From Caldora sp965222765 (GTDB lineage: Bacteria > Cyanobacteriota > Cyanobacteriia > Cyanobacteriales > Coleofasciculaceae): DNA of 64,000 bases. Position 1 is the stretch's first letter; every line of letters begins with the position of its first letter. The DNA lies in contig CBDCVG010000006.1 in NCBI GenBank assembly GCA_965222765.1, positions 1-64,000 on the forward strand, read 5' to 3'. The notes under the pieces are model-generated. The model was not told the DNA's origin and did not search any database. It saw only the letters and a program-made list of their open reading frames with translations. This document shows positions 1-9,268 of the stretch, in pieces. The position numbers were made by a program, and so were the translations under genes.

Positions 1-2253
1 ATGTCAACCGAAGACATTGAAGCCTATCTCCGACAACAGCAACCGGAATCAATCTGCTTTAGCAGTTTAGCTAATGCCAGGGTAGCAACTGATGTAGTTG
101 CAGTGGAGTTAGTATCACAACCAGACTCAAAACTCAACGTGCAGCAACTCCGACAAAAGTTAGAGGAAGACTTAGTCAATGGTATCGAGCCCGAAGAGCT
201 ACATCAACTGAGCACCAGTATGGGGTATTCCCTAGAGTTGTGTTGGTCAGTACAAAAGGGACAAGGGTGTTTTGATGTAGTATTTGTGCGCAGCGACTTA
301 GCAGCAGAAGGGATGATGTTAACACCACTAACTCAACAATCAGTGGTAGGGGGTAACTGGCATGGTTATGGCAATAATCCCTTGGCTGCTCAGACTGCCA
401 AACAACTGATACCCCAGTGGAGGGAGTATCTGGAGCAGAGGTTGCCGGAGTACCTTCTGCCTTCTAGGTATGTGATGTTGCCACAATTGCCACTGACTCC
501 CAATGGTAAGGTAGACCGCAAGGCTTTACCCGCAAACGATTTAGCTACTAGTTTGTCAACTGAGTTCGTCGCTCCTGAGACGCCGACTCAAGAAGCCTTA
601 GCAGAAATCTGGGCAGAGGTGTTGGGCATCAAACAAGTAGGTATACATGACAACTTCTTTGAGCTAGGGGGGGATTCTATTATCAGCATTCAAGTGGTGG
701 CTCGTGCTCAAAAGGCAGGTGTTAAAATTACTGTTCAACAAGTCTTGCAGTGTCAAACAATCGCTAAATTGTCAGCCGTTGCTGATACCACAACCAAGGT
801 ATGTGCTCAACAGGGTTTAGTTACTGGAGAAGTCCCAATAACTCCCATCCAGCATTGGTTCTTTGAACAAAAGCTTTCCCAATCTCACTATTTCAACCAA
901 TCTTTTCTCCTCAAACTCTCTCCTCATCTGCAGCCTGCATTATTATCAACAGCTGTAGCAAAATTATTAGCCCATCATGATGCTCTTCGTATGCGATTTG
1001 TGATCAAGAATCACAGTTGGCAACAAATTAATCAGGAATTAGAGGATGCTACTATCTTCAAGGTTGTAGATTTATCAGCAGTATCGCCACCCCAACAAAC
1101 AACTGTTCTAGAAGAAGCGATCGCCGAGCAACAGCAAAGCCTAAATCTCGCCAAAGGACCTCTCATGCGAGTGGTGTTGTTTCAGTTAGGGAGTTATAGG
1201 GAAGCCCGTTTACTATTGATCATTCATCACCTAGTCGTTGATGGTGTCTCTTGGCGGATTTTGTTTGAAGACTTATTTGAAGCCTATCAACAACTCGAGC
1301 AAGGAAAAGAGATACAACTTCCCCCGAAAACTACCTCTTTTCAAGATTGGTCGATACGTCTTTTAGAATACGGTCAATCAAAAGCTCCGCAACAAGAATT
1401 GGATTATTGGTTGCATCAGTCTGGGTCAAACATAACTAGCTTACCGGTAGACTATACAGACGGCCAAACAAAGAATACTGTTGGCAATACCAACTCAGTA
1501 TCTGTCAAACTCAGTGTTGAACAGACAACTGCCCTGTTGCAGGAAGTCCCCTCTGCCTACAACACTCAGATTAACGACGTACTCTTAACTGCTTTAGTAC
1601 AATGCTTGACTGAGTGGATAGGAGAATCAACTATACTGATCAATCTAGAAGGGCATGGGCGAGAACAACTATTTGTTGATGTAGATTTATCGCGCACGAT
1701 TGGCTGGTTTACCAGCCTTTTCCCTGTAATATTGCAACAGTCGGCAAACAAAGATCTAGGGGAAAACCTGAAGTCCATTAAAGAAAAGTTACGAGCGATT
1801 CCTAATCGTGGCATTGGCTATGGCATTTTACGTTATCTGAGTACCGACAGTGCAATTCACCGCCAACTAATAGCAATGCCACAAGCCGAAGTGAGTTTTA
1901 ATTACTTGGGTCAATTTAACTACCATCAGTCTCAAGGAAAAAGTTGGCAGTTTGCTTCTGAATCAATAGGTTTGATGCAAAGTCCTCAAGATCTTCGTTC
2001 CCATATATTAGATATTGCTGGCATAGTAGTAGAAGGTCAATTAGCAATTAATTGGGTTTACAATAATTCTCTTCATCAGCGTTCTACAATCGAGTCTCTT
2101 GCACAAAACTATCTAGAGAATTTACAGACATTGATTACCCACTGCCAATCTCCGAATACAGGAGGCTATACTCCTTCAGATTTTTCGGATATCAAGTTAA
2201 CTCAAGATAAACTTGACCAAATTTTAACAGAAATAGAATTAGCAGACATCTAA
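1..2253 (+). CDS. NRPS, 3' part: N-methyltransferase tail, A-domain tail, PCP, epimerase
   Basis: This is the C-terminal 750 residues of a nonribosomal peptide synthetase; the real start lies upstream, and the ATG at 1 is internal. In order I see the end of an embedded methyltransferase (about 1-125), the tail of the adenylation domain with LPEYLLPSRYV and NGKVDR (about 148-180), a peptidyl carrier protein with LGGDS (Ser226 as phosphopantetheine site), and a full epimerization domain (about 278-720). The E domain keeps HHLVVDGVSW (His410), EGHGRE (Glu550), the GWFT motif and FNYLGQF, so it should be active. A methyltransferase inserted before the LPEYLLP motif is the usual place for an N-methylating domain. 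By family knowledge the module would load, N-methylate and epimerize one residue and pass a D-configured peptide to the next protein, whose start codon is 5 nt after this stop. The substrate cannot be read because the A-domain core is outside the window. Confidence 0.93.
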   Translation: MSTEDIEAYLRQQQPESICFSSLANARVATDVVAVELVSQPDSKLNVQQLRQKLEEDLVNGIEPEELHQLSTSMGYSLELCWSVQKGQGCFDVVFVRSDLAAEGMMLTPLTQQSVVGGNWHGYGNNPLAAQTAKQLIPQWREYLEQRLPEYLLPSRYVMLPQLPLTPNGKVDRKALPANDLATSLSTEFVAPETPTQEALAEIWAEVLGIKQVGIHDNFFELGGDSIISIQVVARAQKAGVKITVQQVLQCQTIAKLSAVADTTTKVCAQQGLVTGEVPITPIQHWFFEQKLSQSHYFNQSFLLKLSPHLQPALLSTAVAKLLAHHDALRMRFVIKNHSWQQINQELEDATIFKVVDLSAVSPPQQTTVLEEAIAEQQQSLNLAKGPLMRVVLFQLGSYREARLLLIIHHLVVDGVSWRILFEDLFEAYQQLEQGKEIQLPPKTTSFQDWSIRLLEYGQSKAPQQELDYWLHQSGSNITSLPVDYTDGQTKNTVGNTNSVSVKLSVEQTTALLQEVPSAYNTQINDVLLTALVQCLTEWIGESTILINLEGHGREQLFVDVDLSRTIGWFTSLFPVILQQSANKDLGENLKSIKEKLRAIPNRGIGYGILRYLSTDSAIHRQLIAMPQAEVSFNYLGQFNYHQSQGKSWQFASESIGLMQSPQDLRSHILDIAGIVVEGQLAINWVYNNSLHQRSTIESLAQNYLENLQTLITHCQSPNTGGYTPSDFSDIKLTQDKLDQILTEIELADI

Positions 2254-2258
2254 ATCCA

Positions 2259-4874
2259 ATGAACACCAAAAAAATTGAAGCAATTTATCCTCTTTCTCCT
2301 TCACAACAAGGAATTCTCATTGAAACTCTTGCCTCCCCAGGATCAGGAATACATATTGAGCGGATGGTTTTAAACCTACAAGGAAATTTAGATCAACTCG
2401 CTTGGGAAAGAGCTTGGAAATTTGTCATCGAGCGACACTCAATCCTGAGAACAGGCTTTGTCTGGAAGAACCAAGATCAGCCCGCTCAGTTTGTACTGCA
2501 GACAGTGCAAATACCACTGGAAAAACAAGACTGGCGAGAACTTTCACCCCTCAATCAACAAGAGAAATTAGCCGACTATCTCGAGACGAAAGGTCAAGAA
2601 GGGTTTAATCTTACTCAAGTGCCAATGATTGATTTAGCACTTTTTCAAGTTGGTGAGGATAGTTATCAGTTCGTCTGGATGTTTCATCACATTCTCTTAG
2701 ATGGATGGTCTTTAGGGATAATTTTGCCGGAAGTGCTCAACTGTTACCAACAATTGAGTAGGGGCCAAGACTGCTCGCTGACACCAACTCATCCTTATCG
2801 GAACTATATTTCTTGGTTACAACAGCAGGATTTAGCAGAAGCTCAAACTTTTTGGCAAAGCAGGCTAGAGGGATTTACTCAGCCAACTTCACTCGGAAAG
2901 AGTGTTTCAGCAGATAATTGTTCTGCACCAGAACACCCCTATGGTCAAGAAACTACTTGCTTGTCAGCCTCGGCTACTGCCAAACTACAATCTCTGGTCA
3001 AGCAAAATCGTCTCACTTTCAATATTCTTTTACAAGGAGTGTGGGCTTTGCTATTGAGTCGCTATAGCGACCAATTAGATGTAGTTTTTGGTGCTTCCGT
3101 TTCTGGTCGCCCATCTGAAATTTCCGGTATCGAATCAATGGCTGGAATGTTCATTAACACCGTGCCGATACGGTGCCAAATAGTTCCTGATGCCTCAATT
3201 TGGTACTGGCTACAAGAGATACAAAAGCAACAGTTACAACAAAAATCCTATGAATACTGTTCCCAAGGTCAAATTCACGACTGGAGTGAATTATCAACTT
3301 CCTTGCCTATGTATGAAAGCATTTTGGTTGTGGAAAACTATCCAGTTAAGGCATTGAACTATCCAGTTAAGGCATTGGTAGACAAATCTTACCACCTCAA
3401 CATCAATGTCAATCGATCATTTGCTGTAGGAGCAAAAACCAACTATCCCCTTACCATCCTTGCTATCCCAGGTTCACAGCTAGAATTGGTGGTTGTTTAT
3501 CACCAACATCGATTTGATCATTCCAGTATTGTTCAAATTCTTGAGCATTTTCTGAATCTGTTGGCAAGGATTGCCGAACAACCGGAACAAGACCTTGTTT
3601 GGTTACAAAATATAATTCCTGAAGCTCAAATTCCAGAAGTAAAACCACAGTCAAAGTTGGAGCCAAGGCAGTCAACAAAAAGTTTGGTTATTCCTCGCGA
3701 TCCCGTAGAAACTAAATTGGCTAAAATTTGGTCATCAATTTTCGACCTGAAATTAGTAGGAATTAAAGACAATTTCTTTGAGCTTGGAGGACATTCCCTG
3801 TTAGCTCTTCGTTTAATGGCTGAGATTGAGCAAGTTTTCGGCAAAACCTTTCCCTTAGGGATTTTGTTCCAAGGTCAAACCATTGAAAAATTGGCAGCAA
3901 TTATTCGCGAGGAAACAGATTCTGTTTCTTGGTCTTCTCTTGTCCCTATTCAAACTGGAGATAAAAAACTACCTTTCTTCTGCATTCCTGGAGCTGGGGG
4001 TAATGTCATCTACTTTTCTCATTTAGCACGCTATCTAGATCGAGACCAACCGTTCTATGGTCTACAGGCAGTCGGTTTGGATGGGGTATCAGAACCCTAC
4101 AAACGGATTGAGGATATGGCTGCCCACTACATTCAAGAAATACAATCCATTCAGCCTCAAGGTCCTTATCTTTTGGGGGGTCATTCTTTCGGTTCTCAGG
4201 TCGCTTTTGAAATGGCTCAACAGTTACAAAAACAGGGACAGGAAGTGGCTCTATTAGCTATTCTAGATACTAATGCACCTTTTCAGGAAAAGGTACATGA
4301 AAATCGTTATGAAAGCTTAAACGATGCGGCATTGCTAACTATAATGATCAGTAACATAGGTACCATGTTTGGGAGGGATCTAATGCTCGGTAAAGATCTA
4401 GAAACATACTATGAAGAACTTGAAAAACTCACTCCCAACGAGCAATGTAACTACCTCTACGAGCAATTTAAAGAAGTAGATATTTTCCCTTCCGGATTGG
4501 GAGGAGATCAACTTCGTGCTAGTCTCGAAGTTATGAAGGTGAGTCAACAGACTTCTTATTTTCCACAGGAAATTTACCCTACTAAAATCACTCTATTTCG
4601 CAGTGAAATTCAAAACAAGAATATGAACTTAAAAATGCAGCGTTTTATAAGTAAATTTACTACAGATACAAATTACTTTGAATCTCTTCCTGAAAATACG
4701 AATGCTCCTGATTTTGGATGGGGTCGATTTTCTGCTGGACCTGTAGAGATTTATCAGGTTCCAGGCAACCACGTTTCAATTATAGCTGAACCTCACGTTC
4801 AGGTTTTAGCTCAAAAGCTGATGGCTTGCATTGAACAAGCACAAACTAAGAAGGTGTTAGGGGTTAGGGGTTAG
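2259..4874 (+). CDS. NRPS termination protein C-PCP-TE without an adenylation domain
   Basis: This 871-residue protein follows the upstream NRPS gene in one transcription unit. It has a condensation domain (about 8-450; HHILLDGWS with His144 and Asp148), then directly a carrier domain (LGGHS, Ser513) and a type I thioesterase (GGHSFG with nucleophile Ser643, an Asp in ILDTNAP, and His838 in GNHVSI). The catalytic residues of all three domains are present, but the roughly 500-residue adenylation domain normally found between C and PCP is absent: the C domain runs through a short linker (about 455-485) straight into the carrier. The carrier may be loaded in trans, or the peptide may simply be passed to the thioesterase for release. 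A 21-bp tandem duplication near 3338-3379 repeats seven residues (NYPVKAL). The last residues and stop codon are written by a heptanucleotide repeat. Domain calls are firm; the mode of release is open. Confidence 0.93.
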   Translation: MNTKKIEAIYPLSPSQQGILIETLASPGSGIHIERMVLNLQGNLDQLAWERAWKFVIERHSILRTGFVWKNQDQPAQFVLQTVQIPLEKQDWRELSPLNQQEKLADYLETKGQEGFNLTQVPMIDLALFQVGEDSYQFVWMFHHILLDGWSLGIILPEVLNCYQQLSRGQDCSLTPTHPYRNYISWLQQQDLAEAQTFWQSRLEGFTQPTSLGKSVSADNCSAPEHPYGQETTCLSASATAKLQSLVKQNRLTFNILLQGVWALLLSRYSDQLDVVFGASVSGRPSEISGIESMAGMFINTVPIRCQIVPDASIWYWLQEIQKQQLQQKSYEYCSQGQIHDWSELSTSLPMYESILVVENYPVKALNYPVKALVDKSYHLNINVNRSFAVGAKTNYPLTILAIPGSQLELVVVYHQHRFDHSSIVQILEHFLNLLARIAEQPEQDLVWLQNIIPEAQIPEVKPQSKLEPRQSTKSLVIPRDPVETKLAKIWSSIFDLKLVGIKDNFFELGGHSLLALRLMAEIEQVFGKTFPLGILFQGQTIEKLAAIIREETDSVSWSSLVPIQTGDKKLPFFCIPGAGGNVIYFSHLARYLDRDQPFYGLQAVGLDGVSEPYKRIEDMAAHYIQEIQSIQPQGPYLLGGHSFGSQVAFEMAQQLQKQGQEVALLAILDTNAPFQEKVHENRYESLNDAALLTIMISNIGTMFGRDLMLGKDLETYYEELEKLTPNEQCNYLYEQFKEVDIFPSGLGGDQLRASLEVMKVSQQTSYFPQEIYPTKITLFRSEIQNKNMNLKMQRFISKFTTDTNYFESLPENTNAPDFGWGRFSAGPVEIYQVPGNHVSIIAEPHVQVLAQKLMACIEQAQTKKVLGVRG

Positions 4875-4890
4875 GTGTTAGGTGTTAGTG
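4853..4890 (+). repeat. Heptanucleotide tandem repeat (GTTAGGK type)
   Basis: About five units of a 7-bp repeat (ttaggtg/ttagggg). The repeat supplies the last codons and the TAG stop of the NRPS thioesterase gene and runs on into the intergenic space. Confidence 0.85.
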
Positions 4891-5026
4891 CTATAAGGAC
4901 AAATGCTCAGTTAAGGCAAAGGACATAATTGAGCTCGTAGCTGAAGAAATTGGGAAGATGAGGCTAAAAGGCAATCCTCAATGTTATGATTGCCGTGAAA
5001 TTAAAGTATGAGCGAAGAGGGATACT

Positions 5027-6625
5027 ATGATGCAAGCACCTGTATCTCCTGTGGTGCTGGTCATCTTGGATGGCTGGGGCTACCGCGAAGCAATTGATGG
5101 AAATGCCATTGCCGCAGCCAATACACCCGTAATGGATAGCTTCTGGGCTGCCTACCCAAGTACAATTATTCGAACTTCTGGCAAGGATGTAGGACTACCA
5201 ACAGGTCAAATGGGTAATTCTGAAGTGGGTCACCTAAATCTTGGCGCTGGGCGTGTAGTTCCCCAAGAACTAGTTCGTATCTCTGATGCTGTCGAAGATG
5301 GCACGATTCAAGAGAATGCAGCACTTCTGCAAGTATGTCGGGACATCCAAAGTCGTGGCGGTAAGCTACACTTAGTAGGCTTGTGTTCGGAAGGCGGAGT
5401 ACATTCTCACCTGAATCATCTCCTCGGATTACTTGATTTTGCTAAGTTACAAGGAATATCAGATGTCTGTGTTCATGCCATTACTGATGGTCGTGATACC
5501 AAACCCACTGACGGCATTCATGGGATTCAAAAAATTCAGGATCATCTGGACAAAATCGGTGTGGGACGGATTGTTACCATCAGTGGTCGCTACTATGCTA
5601 TGGATCGAGACCGACGCTGGGATCGCATCCAGCGGGCTTATGAGGTTATGACTGAGGATGGTTCCGGACAGGGTTTATCGGCAGTTGACGTATTAAAGGC
5701 TTCCTACGAAGAAGAGATTACCGATGAGTTTATTCTACCCACCAGGATTGCTCCGGGTGCTGTAGAGTCAGCAGATGGGGTCATTTTTTATAACTTTCGC
5801 CCTGATCGAGCCCGGCAGCTAACTCAAGCCTTTGTTGATCCCCAATTTGATGGTTTTGAACGGGAACAAATTCAACCCCTGGCTTTTCTTACCTTTACCC
5901 AATATGACCCAAGTTTGCCAGTATCGGTGGCATTTGAACCTCAGAACTTAAATAATATTCTGGGGGAAGTGATTGCCCAAAAGGGTTTAAAGCAATTTCG
6001 TACTGCGGAAACTGAGAAATATGCCCACGTTACCTACTTTTTTAACGGGGGTCTAGAACTACCCTGCGAAGGTGAGGACAGGGAACTGGTGTCAAGTCCG
6101 ATGGTTCCTACCTACGACCAAACACCAGCTATGTCAGCTGCCCAAGTCACAGATGTTGCGATCGCAGCAATTGAAAAGGGCGTTTACTCTCTGGTCGTAA
6201 TTAACTACGCTAATCCTGATATGGTAGGGCATACTGGCAATTTTGAAGCCGCTGTTGCAGCAATAGAGGTAGTAGACCGATGCTTAGGAAGGTTGATCCC
6301 ATCCATCAATAAAGCTGGTGGCACGGCTCTAATTACTGCTGATCATGGTAATGCGGAGTATATGTGGGATGAAGGAGGTAATCCTTGGACTGCTCATACA
6401 ACTAACCCAGTGCCTTTTATTCTCGTAGAAGGAGAAAAATTAAAAATCCCTGGGCATGGTACAGAAGTTATCCTGCGCAACGATGGTTGTTTGGCGGATA
6501 TTGCGCCTACAATTCTAGAAATTTTACAATTATCCCAGCCGGAAGAGATGACCGGACATTCGATGATTAAACCTGTGGAGTTTGATGTCCGAGCCAATCG
6601 GACGCCAGTGCGAGTTTCTCTATAA
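5027..6625 (+). CDS. gpmI: 2,3-bisphosphoglycerate-independent phosphoglycerate mutase
   Basis: The enzyme interconverts 3- and 2-phosphoglycerate in glycolysis in the cytosol, using two Mn ions and a phosphoserine intermediate. The 532-residue product is of normal length. It shows the N-terminal metal-binding LDGWGYRE, the catalytic serine region GNSEVGHLNLGAGR, HAITDGRDTKP, the arginine-rich FYNFRPDRARQL, TAETEKYAHVTYFFNGG and the C-terminal TADHGNAEYMWD metal ligands. A weak purine-rich stretch (gaagaggga) lies about 11 nt before the ATG. secG follows 33 nt downstream, so the two are probably cotranscribed. Confidence 0.97.
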   Translation: MMQAPVSPVVLVILDGWGYREAIDGNAIAAANTPVMDSFWAAYPSTIIRTSGKDVGLPTGQMGNSEVGHLNLGAGRVVPQELVRISDAVEDGTIQENAALLQVCRDIQSRGGKLHLVGLCSEGGVHSHLNHLLGLLDFAKLQGISDVCVHAITDGRDTKPTDGIHGIQKIQDHLDKIGVGRIVTISGRYYAMDRDRRWDRIQRAYEVMTEDGSGQGLSAVDVLKASYEEEITDEFILPTRIAPGAVESADGVIFYNFRPDRARQLTQAFVDPQFDGFEREQIQPLAFLTFTQYDPSLPVSVAFEPQNLNNILGEVIAQKGLKQFRTAETEKYAHVTYFFNGGLELPCEGEDRELVSSPMVPTYDQTPAMSAAQVTDVAIAAIEKGVYSLVVINYANPDMVGHTGNFEAAVAAIEVVDRCLGRLIPSINKAGGTALITADHGNAEYMWDEGGNPWTAHTTNPVPFILVEGEKLKIPGHGTEVILRNDGCLADIAPTILEILQLSQPEEMTGHSMIKPVEFDVRANRTPVRVSL

Positions 6626-6658
6626 CGACTGCTGTTAACTGTATTTACAATCTGCATT

Positions 6659-6889
6659 ATGACAATTTATCAACTCTTACAAATTATTTGGGCAGTGTCT
6701 GCCATTGGTCTAATTGTGTTGGTATTGCTCCATAGTCCTAAAGGAGATGGTATTGGTGGTATTGGTGGTCAAGCTCAATTGTTTACTAGTGCTAAGAGTG
6801 CAGAAACAGCTCTTAACCGAGTTACCTGGACTTTGGCGATTATCTTTATTGGTATGACGATTGTGTTGAGTGCGGGTTGGGTGAAATAG
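6659..6889 (+). CDS. secG: Preprotein translocase subunit SecG
   Basis: SecG is the small accessory subunit of the SecYEG protein-export channel. The product has 76 residues with two hydrophobic segments (about 5-23 and 54-72) and between them the family motif LLHSPKGDGIGGIGGQAQLF. It lies 33 nt after gpmI, and its end overlaps the longest version of the next frame by 13 nt. Confidence 0.95.
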   Translation: MTIYQLLQIIWAVSAIGLIVLVLLHSPKGDGIGGIGGQAQLFTSAKSAETALNRVTWTLAIIFIGMTIVLSAGWVK

Positions 6890-7857
6890 TAACCTTACCG
6901 TCTCCTGATCTCGCTAGTCAGTTAAAACTTGCAAATGAGATGCTCAGAAACTTAATGCATCTTTGGGGACGTAAAAATCGTCCCTTGATACTTTTTATAG
7001 CGTTTGCTATCAGTCTGCTAGTCGTTTTGACTCAGTTAGAGCAAGTGGATGCCCAAACTACTTGCCTTGCGTCTGTCCAACCCAACTCTCTCCTCTTGTC
7101 ACAAGACAACTATGGAAGGATTATCTCTACATCCAACAACTTCCTAGTAGCAGAAACAGACTCATCACAGCTTGTCCTACCAAATCTTCAGACTCATCCA
7201 CTACTAAGGACATTGGAGCAATGGGACAATCCTACTGGTGCTGATGATTACTTTTCTGAGATCAAGCCAACTCCCGCAGGATATTTGGTATGGTCTAAAT
7301 TTCCAGTTAAAGTGTATGTAGAAAGACCAACGGAACCACCAGAAGCTTCTGCTAGTGCCAAGCGGTTCCAATACTGGGTTGATGATGTCTTAAAAGCTGT
7401 TGAAGATTGGAGCATCTATCTACCATTGAACTTGGTTACCCAAGCAGAAGATGCAGATATCTCAATTTTGCGCTCTAGTCCTCCCCTAAAACCTGTCCTT
7501 AACAGAGAAACAGGCAGATTTGACTTACCTCGTGCTCGCTCTGCTGAAGCTAGTTATGAGTTTTACTTGCGCGAAGCAGTAGATGCACCCTACCCTATTT
7601 TGTCCCATAAGTTTACTATCTTACTTAGTCCTGACCACATAGTCGAGCAAACCACTGCTACGGCTCGCCATGAACTCGGTCATGCCTTAGGTATCTGGGG
7701 GCACAGTCCTTTAGAAACTGATGCCCTCTACTTCTCCAAAGTCCGTAATCCCCCTCCACTTTCTCCGAGGGACATCAATACACTTAAACGGATTTATCAG
7801 CAGCCAACCCGTTTGGGATGGCCTTTGGTTTTCAATGAGGAGAGGAACCAGGATTGA
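6877..7857 (+). CDS. Secreted metzincin-like zinc protease (COG5549 type)
   Basis: The product is a predicted exported zinc-dependent protease of up to 326 residues. Near the N-terminus a basic stretch (RKNR) precedes a hydrophobic segment (about 34-54) ending in DAQT, which looks like a signal peptide; starts at 6940 or 6952 would place it closer to the N-terminus and are equally plausible. The zinc site HELGHALGIWGHS begins at His265. Its third histidine is one residue further away than in classical HExxHxxGxxH metzincins. Downstream ALYF, PRDINTLKRIY and the C-terminal PTRLGWP match cyanobacterial predicted proteases of this type. The target is unknown. Confidence 0.8.
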   Translation: MGEIVTLPSPDLASQLKLANEMLRNLMHLWGRKNRPLILFIAFAISLLVVLTQLEQVDAQTTCLASVQPNSLLLSQDNYGRIISTSNNFLVAETDSSQLVLPNLQTHPLLRTLEQWDNPTGADDYFSEIKPTPAGYLVWSKFPVKVYVERPTEPPEASASAKRFQYWVDDVLKAVEDWSIYLPLNLVTQAEDADISILRSSPPLKPVLNRETGRFDLPRARSAEASYEFYLREAVDAPYPILSHKFTILLSPDHIVEQTTATARHELGHALGIWGHSPLETDALYFSKVRNPPPLSPRDINTLKRIYQQPTRLGWPLVFNEERNQD

Positions 7858-8049
7858 GAATTGCTAATGGCTAATTGTTAATTGCAATGGCTAACTGGGA
7901 ATTTGGGAGCATCGCATTTTTGCAGAAATACTCTCATACCAAGCTGCACTTCATTCCCCCAGCTTCCCTAGCTCCGGTTTACGATTTGCTCCCATTGGGA
8001 TGCTTCCGGGAATTTTCTGTTGCCTCCCTCTGTTTCTTAAACCCTTCGA

Positions 8050-8727
8050 TCACACTTGTAGCTGAGTGATAGCGATGTTGCCTGAGAAGCAAACATCGAC
8101 ATCGGTTCCAGGAGTGCGATCGCGTTTGGCATAATCTCCTTGATAGTAATATTGGTCTCCCTCAACTCGGTAATTGATTGGCAGAGGTTTTCTACTAGGT
8201 TTACAAAACACTAATTCTGGGTCAGGATAACCAGGTTCGAGATGGGGTAAATTAACATTCCACAAAGTTCCAGGAGGTAGAGGAAGGGAGAGTAATTTAT
8301 CCAAAACCGTAACTGTCCATTGGGCAGCAAGCTCCCAATTAATAACTAGGGGTTTTTTTATGTAGTGGGAAATAGCAATTCCTGGAATTCCGTGGATTAC
8401 TGCCTCTCTTGCAGCGGCAACAGTACCGGAAATGTAGGAGTCAACTCCTAGGTTGCCTCCAGCATTGATCCCAGAAATCACATATTTAATATTTTGACTT
8501 ATCTGTGATATTGCAATGCGGGTACAGTCAGCTGGAGTACTAGCAACAGCATATTCCTTATCCGAGCGACGTTGGACTTGAATTGGTTTATAGGTATTAA
8601 CTTGATGGCCACAACCAGATTGATGATATTTTGGAGCAACAATTACGCCCTTGCCATTGACTGCTTGCTGAAGGGCTCGAATACCAGGGGCCTCAATCCC
8701 ATCATCATTAGTAAGGATTATGGTCAT
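8050..8727 (-). CDS. surE: 5'/3'-nucleotidase SurE
   Basis: SurE is a metal-dependent phosphatase that dephosphorylates nucleoside monophosphates and other small phosphates. The metal-binding N-terminus TIILTNDDGIEAPG is intact, followed by APKYHQSGCGHQ, STPADCTRIA, VISGINAGGNLG and YISGTVAAAREA, all expected in the fold. The length (225 residues from the ATG) is slightly below that of many SurE proteins. The frame can be extended six residues to a TTG, but the ATG directly precedes the conserved TIILTNDDG, so I start there. It is a single minus-strand gene converging on the protease gene. Confidence 0.93.
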   Translation of the reverse strand: MTIILTNDDGIEAPGIRALQQAVNGKGVIVAPKYHQSGCGHQVNTYKPIQVQRRSDKEYAVASTPADCTRIAISQISQNIKYVISGINAGGNLGVDSYISGTVAAAREAVIHGIPGIAISHYIKKPLVINWELAAQWTVTVLDKLLSLPLPPGTLWNVNLPHLEPGYPDPELVFCKPSRKPLPINYRVEGDQYYYQGDYAKRDRTPGTDVDVCFSGNIAITQLQV

Positions 8728-9100
8728 AGATCGTTGGTCTGCCAAGAGATGCGCTAGGTTTGGATGATATCACACTCAGAGCTGCTCAGATGGTTTCCAA
8801 CTAAAATTCGATTTAACCCAATCAGTAGGCAATACTACTCGGATAAGCTCATCTCCCCATCTCCCCATCTCCCCTTAACCGAGCAGTATTGAATCGGTAG
8901 GGAGTTTACCTGAGGGCTTTGGGCTAGTAAAGGTTTCAGCCACAAAATCGACCCATCTCAACGAAAACTATAGGGTTTCGACGATTTGCAACAGATGCGT
9001 CGATGAGCATCTGAAATATAATACTTTGCCAGCGGTTGGGTGCTTCTCCTGTGATAATAAAGACCCTCCATACCGCTGGCGAACTTATATCTTTTACTCC
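8728..9100. other. Intergenic region between surE and nblA
   Basis: No convincing gene. It contains an 8-bp tandem run (atctcccc, three units, 8850-8875) and, next to nblA, the inverted repeat listed separately. Confidence 0.6.
9028..9080. repeat. Long hairpin downstream of nblA
   Basis: GCCAGCGGT at 9028 is complementary to ACCGCTGGC ending at 9080, and the pairing extends inward through GGGT/ACCC after small bulges. It lies about 20 nt past the nblA stop. No T-run follows, so it is better read as a 3'-end-stabilizing structure or a repeat remnant than as a classical terminator. Confidence 0.5.
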
Positions 9101-9268
9101 TTAAGCTCTTTTTAGCAGATTCTTGACTAGATTATCTTTCACCATCATCTGTCGTAAAACTTCCATCAAGTAATCCTGAGCCTGTTCCTGACTTAATTCT
9201 TTGACCTGCTTTTGGTAAACCTTCAATTTGAATTGCTGTTCTAAGCTTAGCTTTCCAGACATTTCCAT
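9101..9268 (-). CDS. nblA: Phycobilisome degradation protein NblA
   Basis: NblA is a small adaptor that tags phycobilisomes for Clp-mediated proteolysis during nutrient stress. From the chosen start the product has 55 residues, the usual NblA size, with the family hallmarks LSLEQQFKLKVYQKQV, LSQEQAQDYL and RQMMVKDNLVKNLLK. I start at 9268 and not at the first in-frame ATG (9349) because AGAGGAG lies 7 nt upstream of the 9268 ATG; the longer version would add 27 unusual residues. The divergent cpcS-type gene and cpcG nearby fit an antenna-turnover neighbourhood. Confidence 0.9.
   Translation of the reverse strand: MEMSGKLSLEQQFKLKVYQKQVKELSQEQAQDYLMEVLRQMMVKDNLVKNLLKRA

Noticed and set aside
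7875..8069. A 64-codon plus-strand frame after the protease gene
   Set aside because: It begins in a heptamer-like repeat (aatggct, attgtta), shows no family likeness and overlaps the end of surE antisense.
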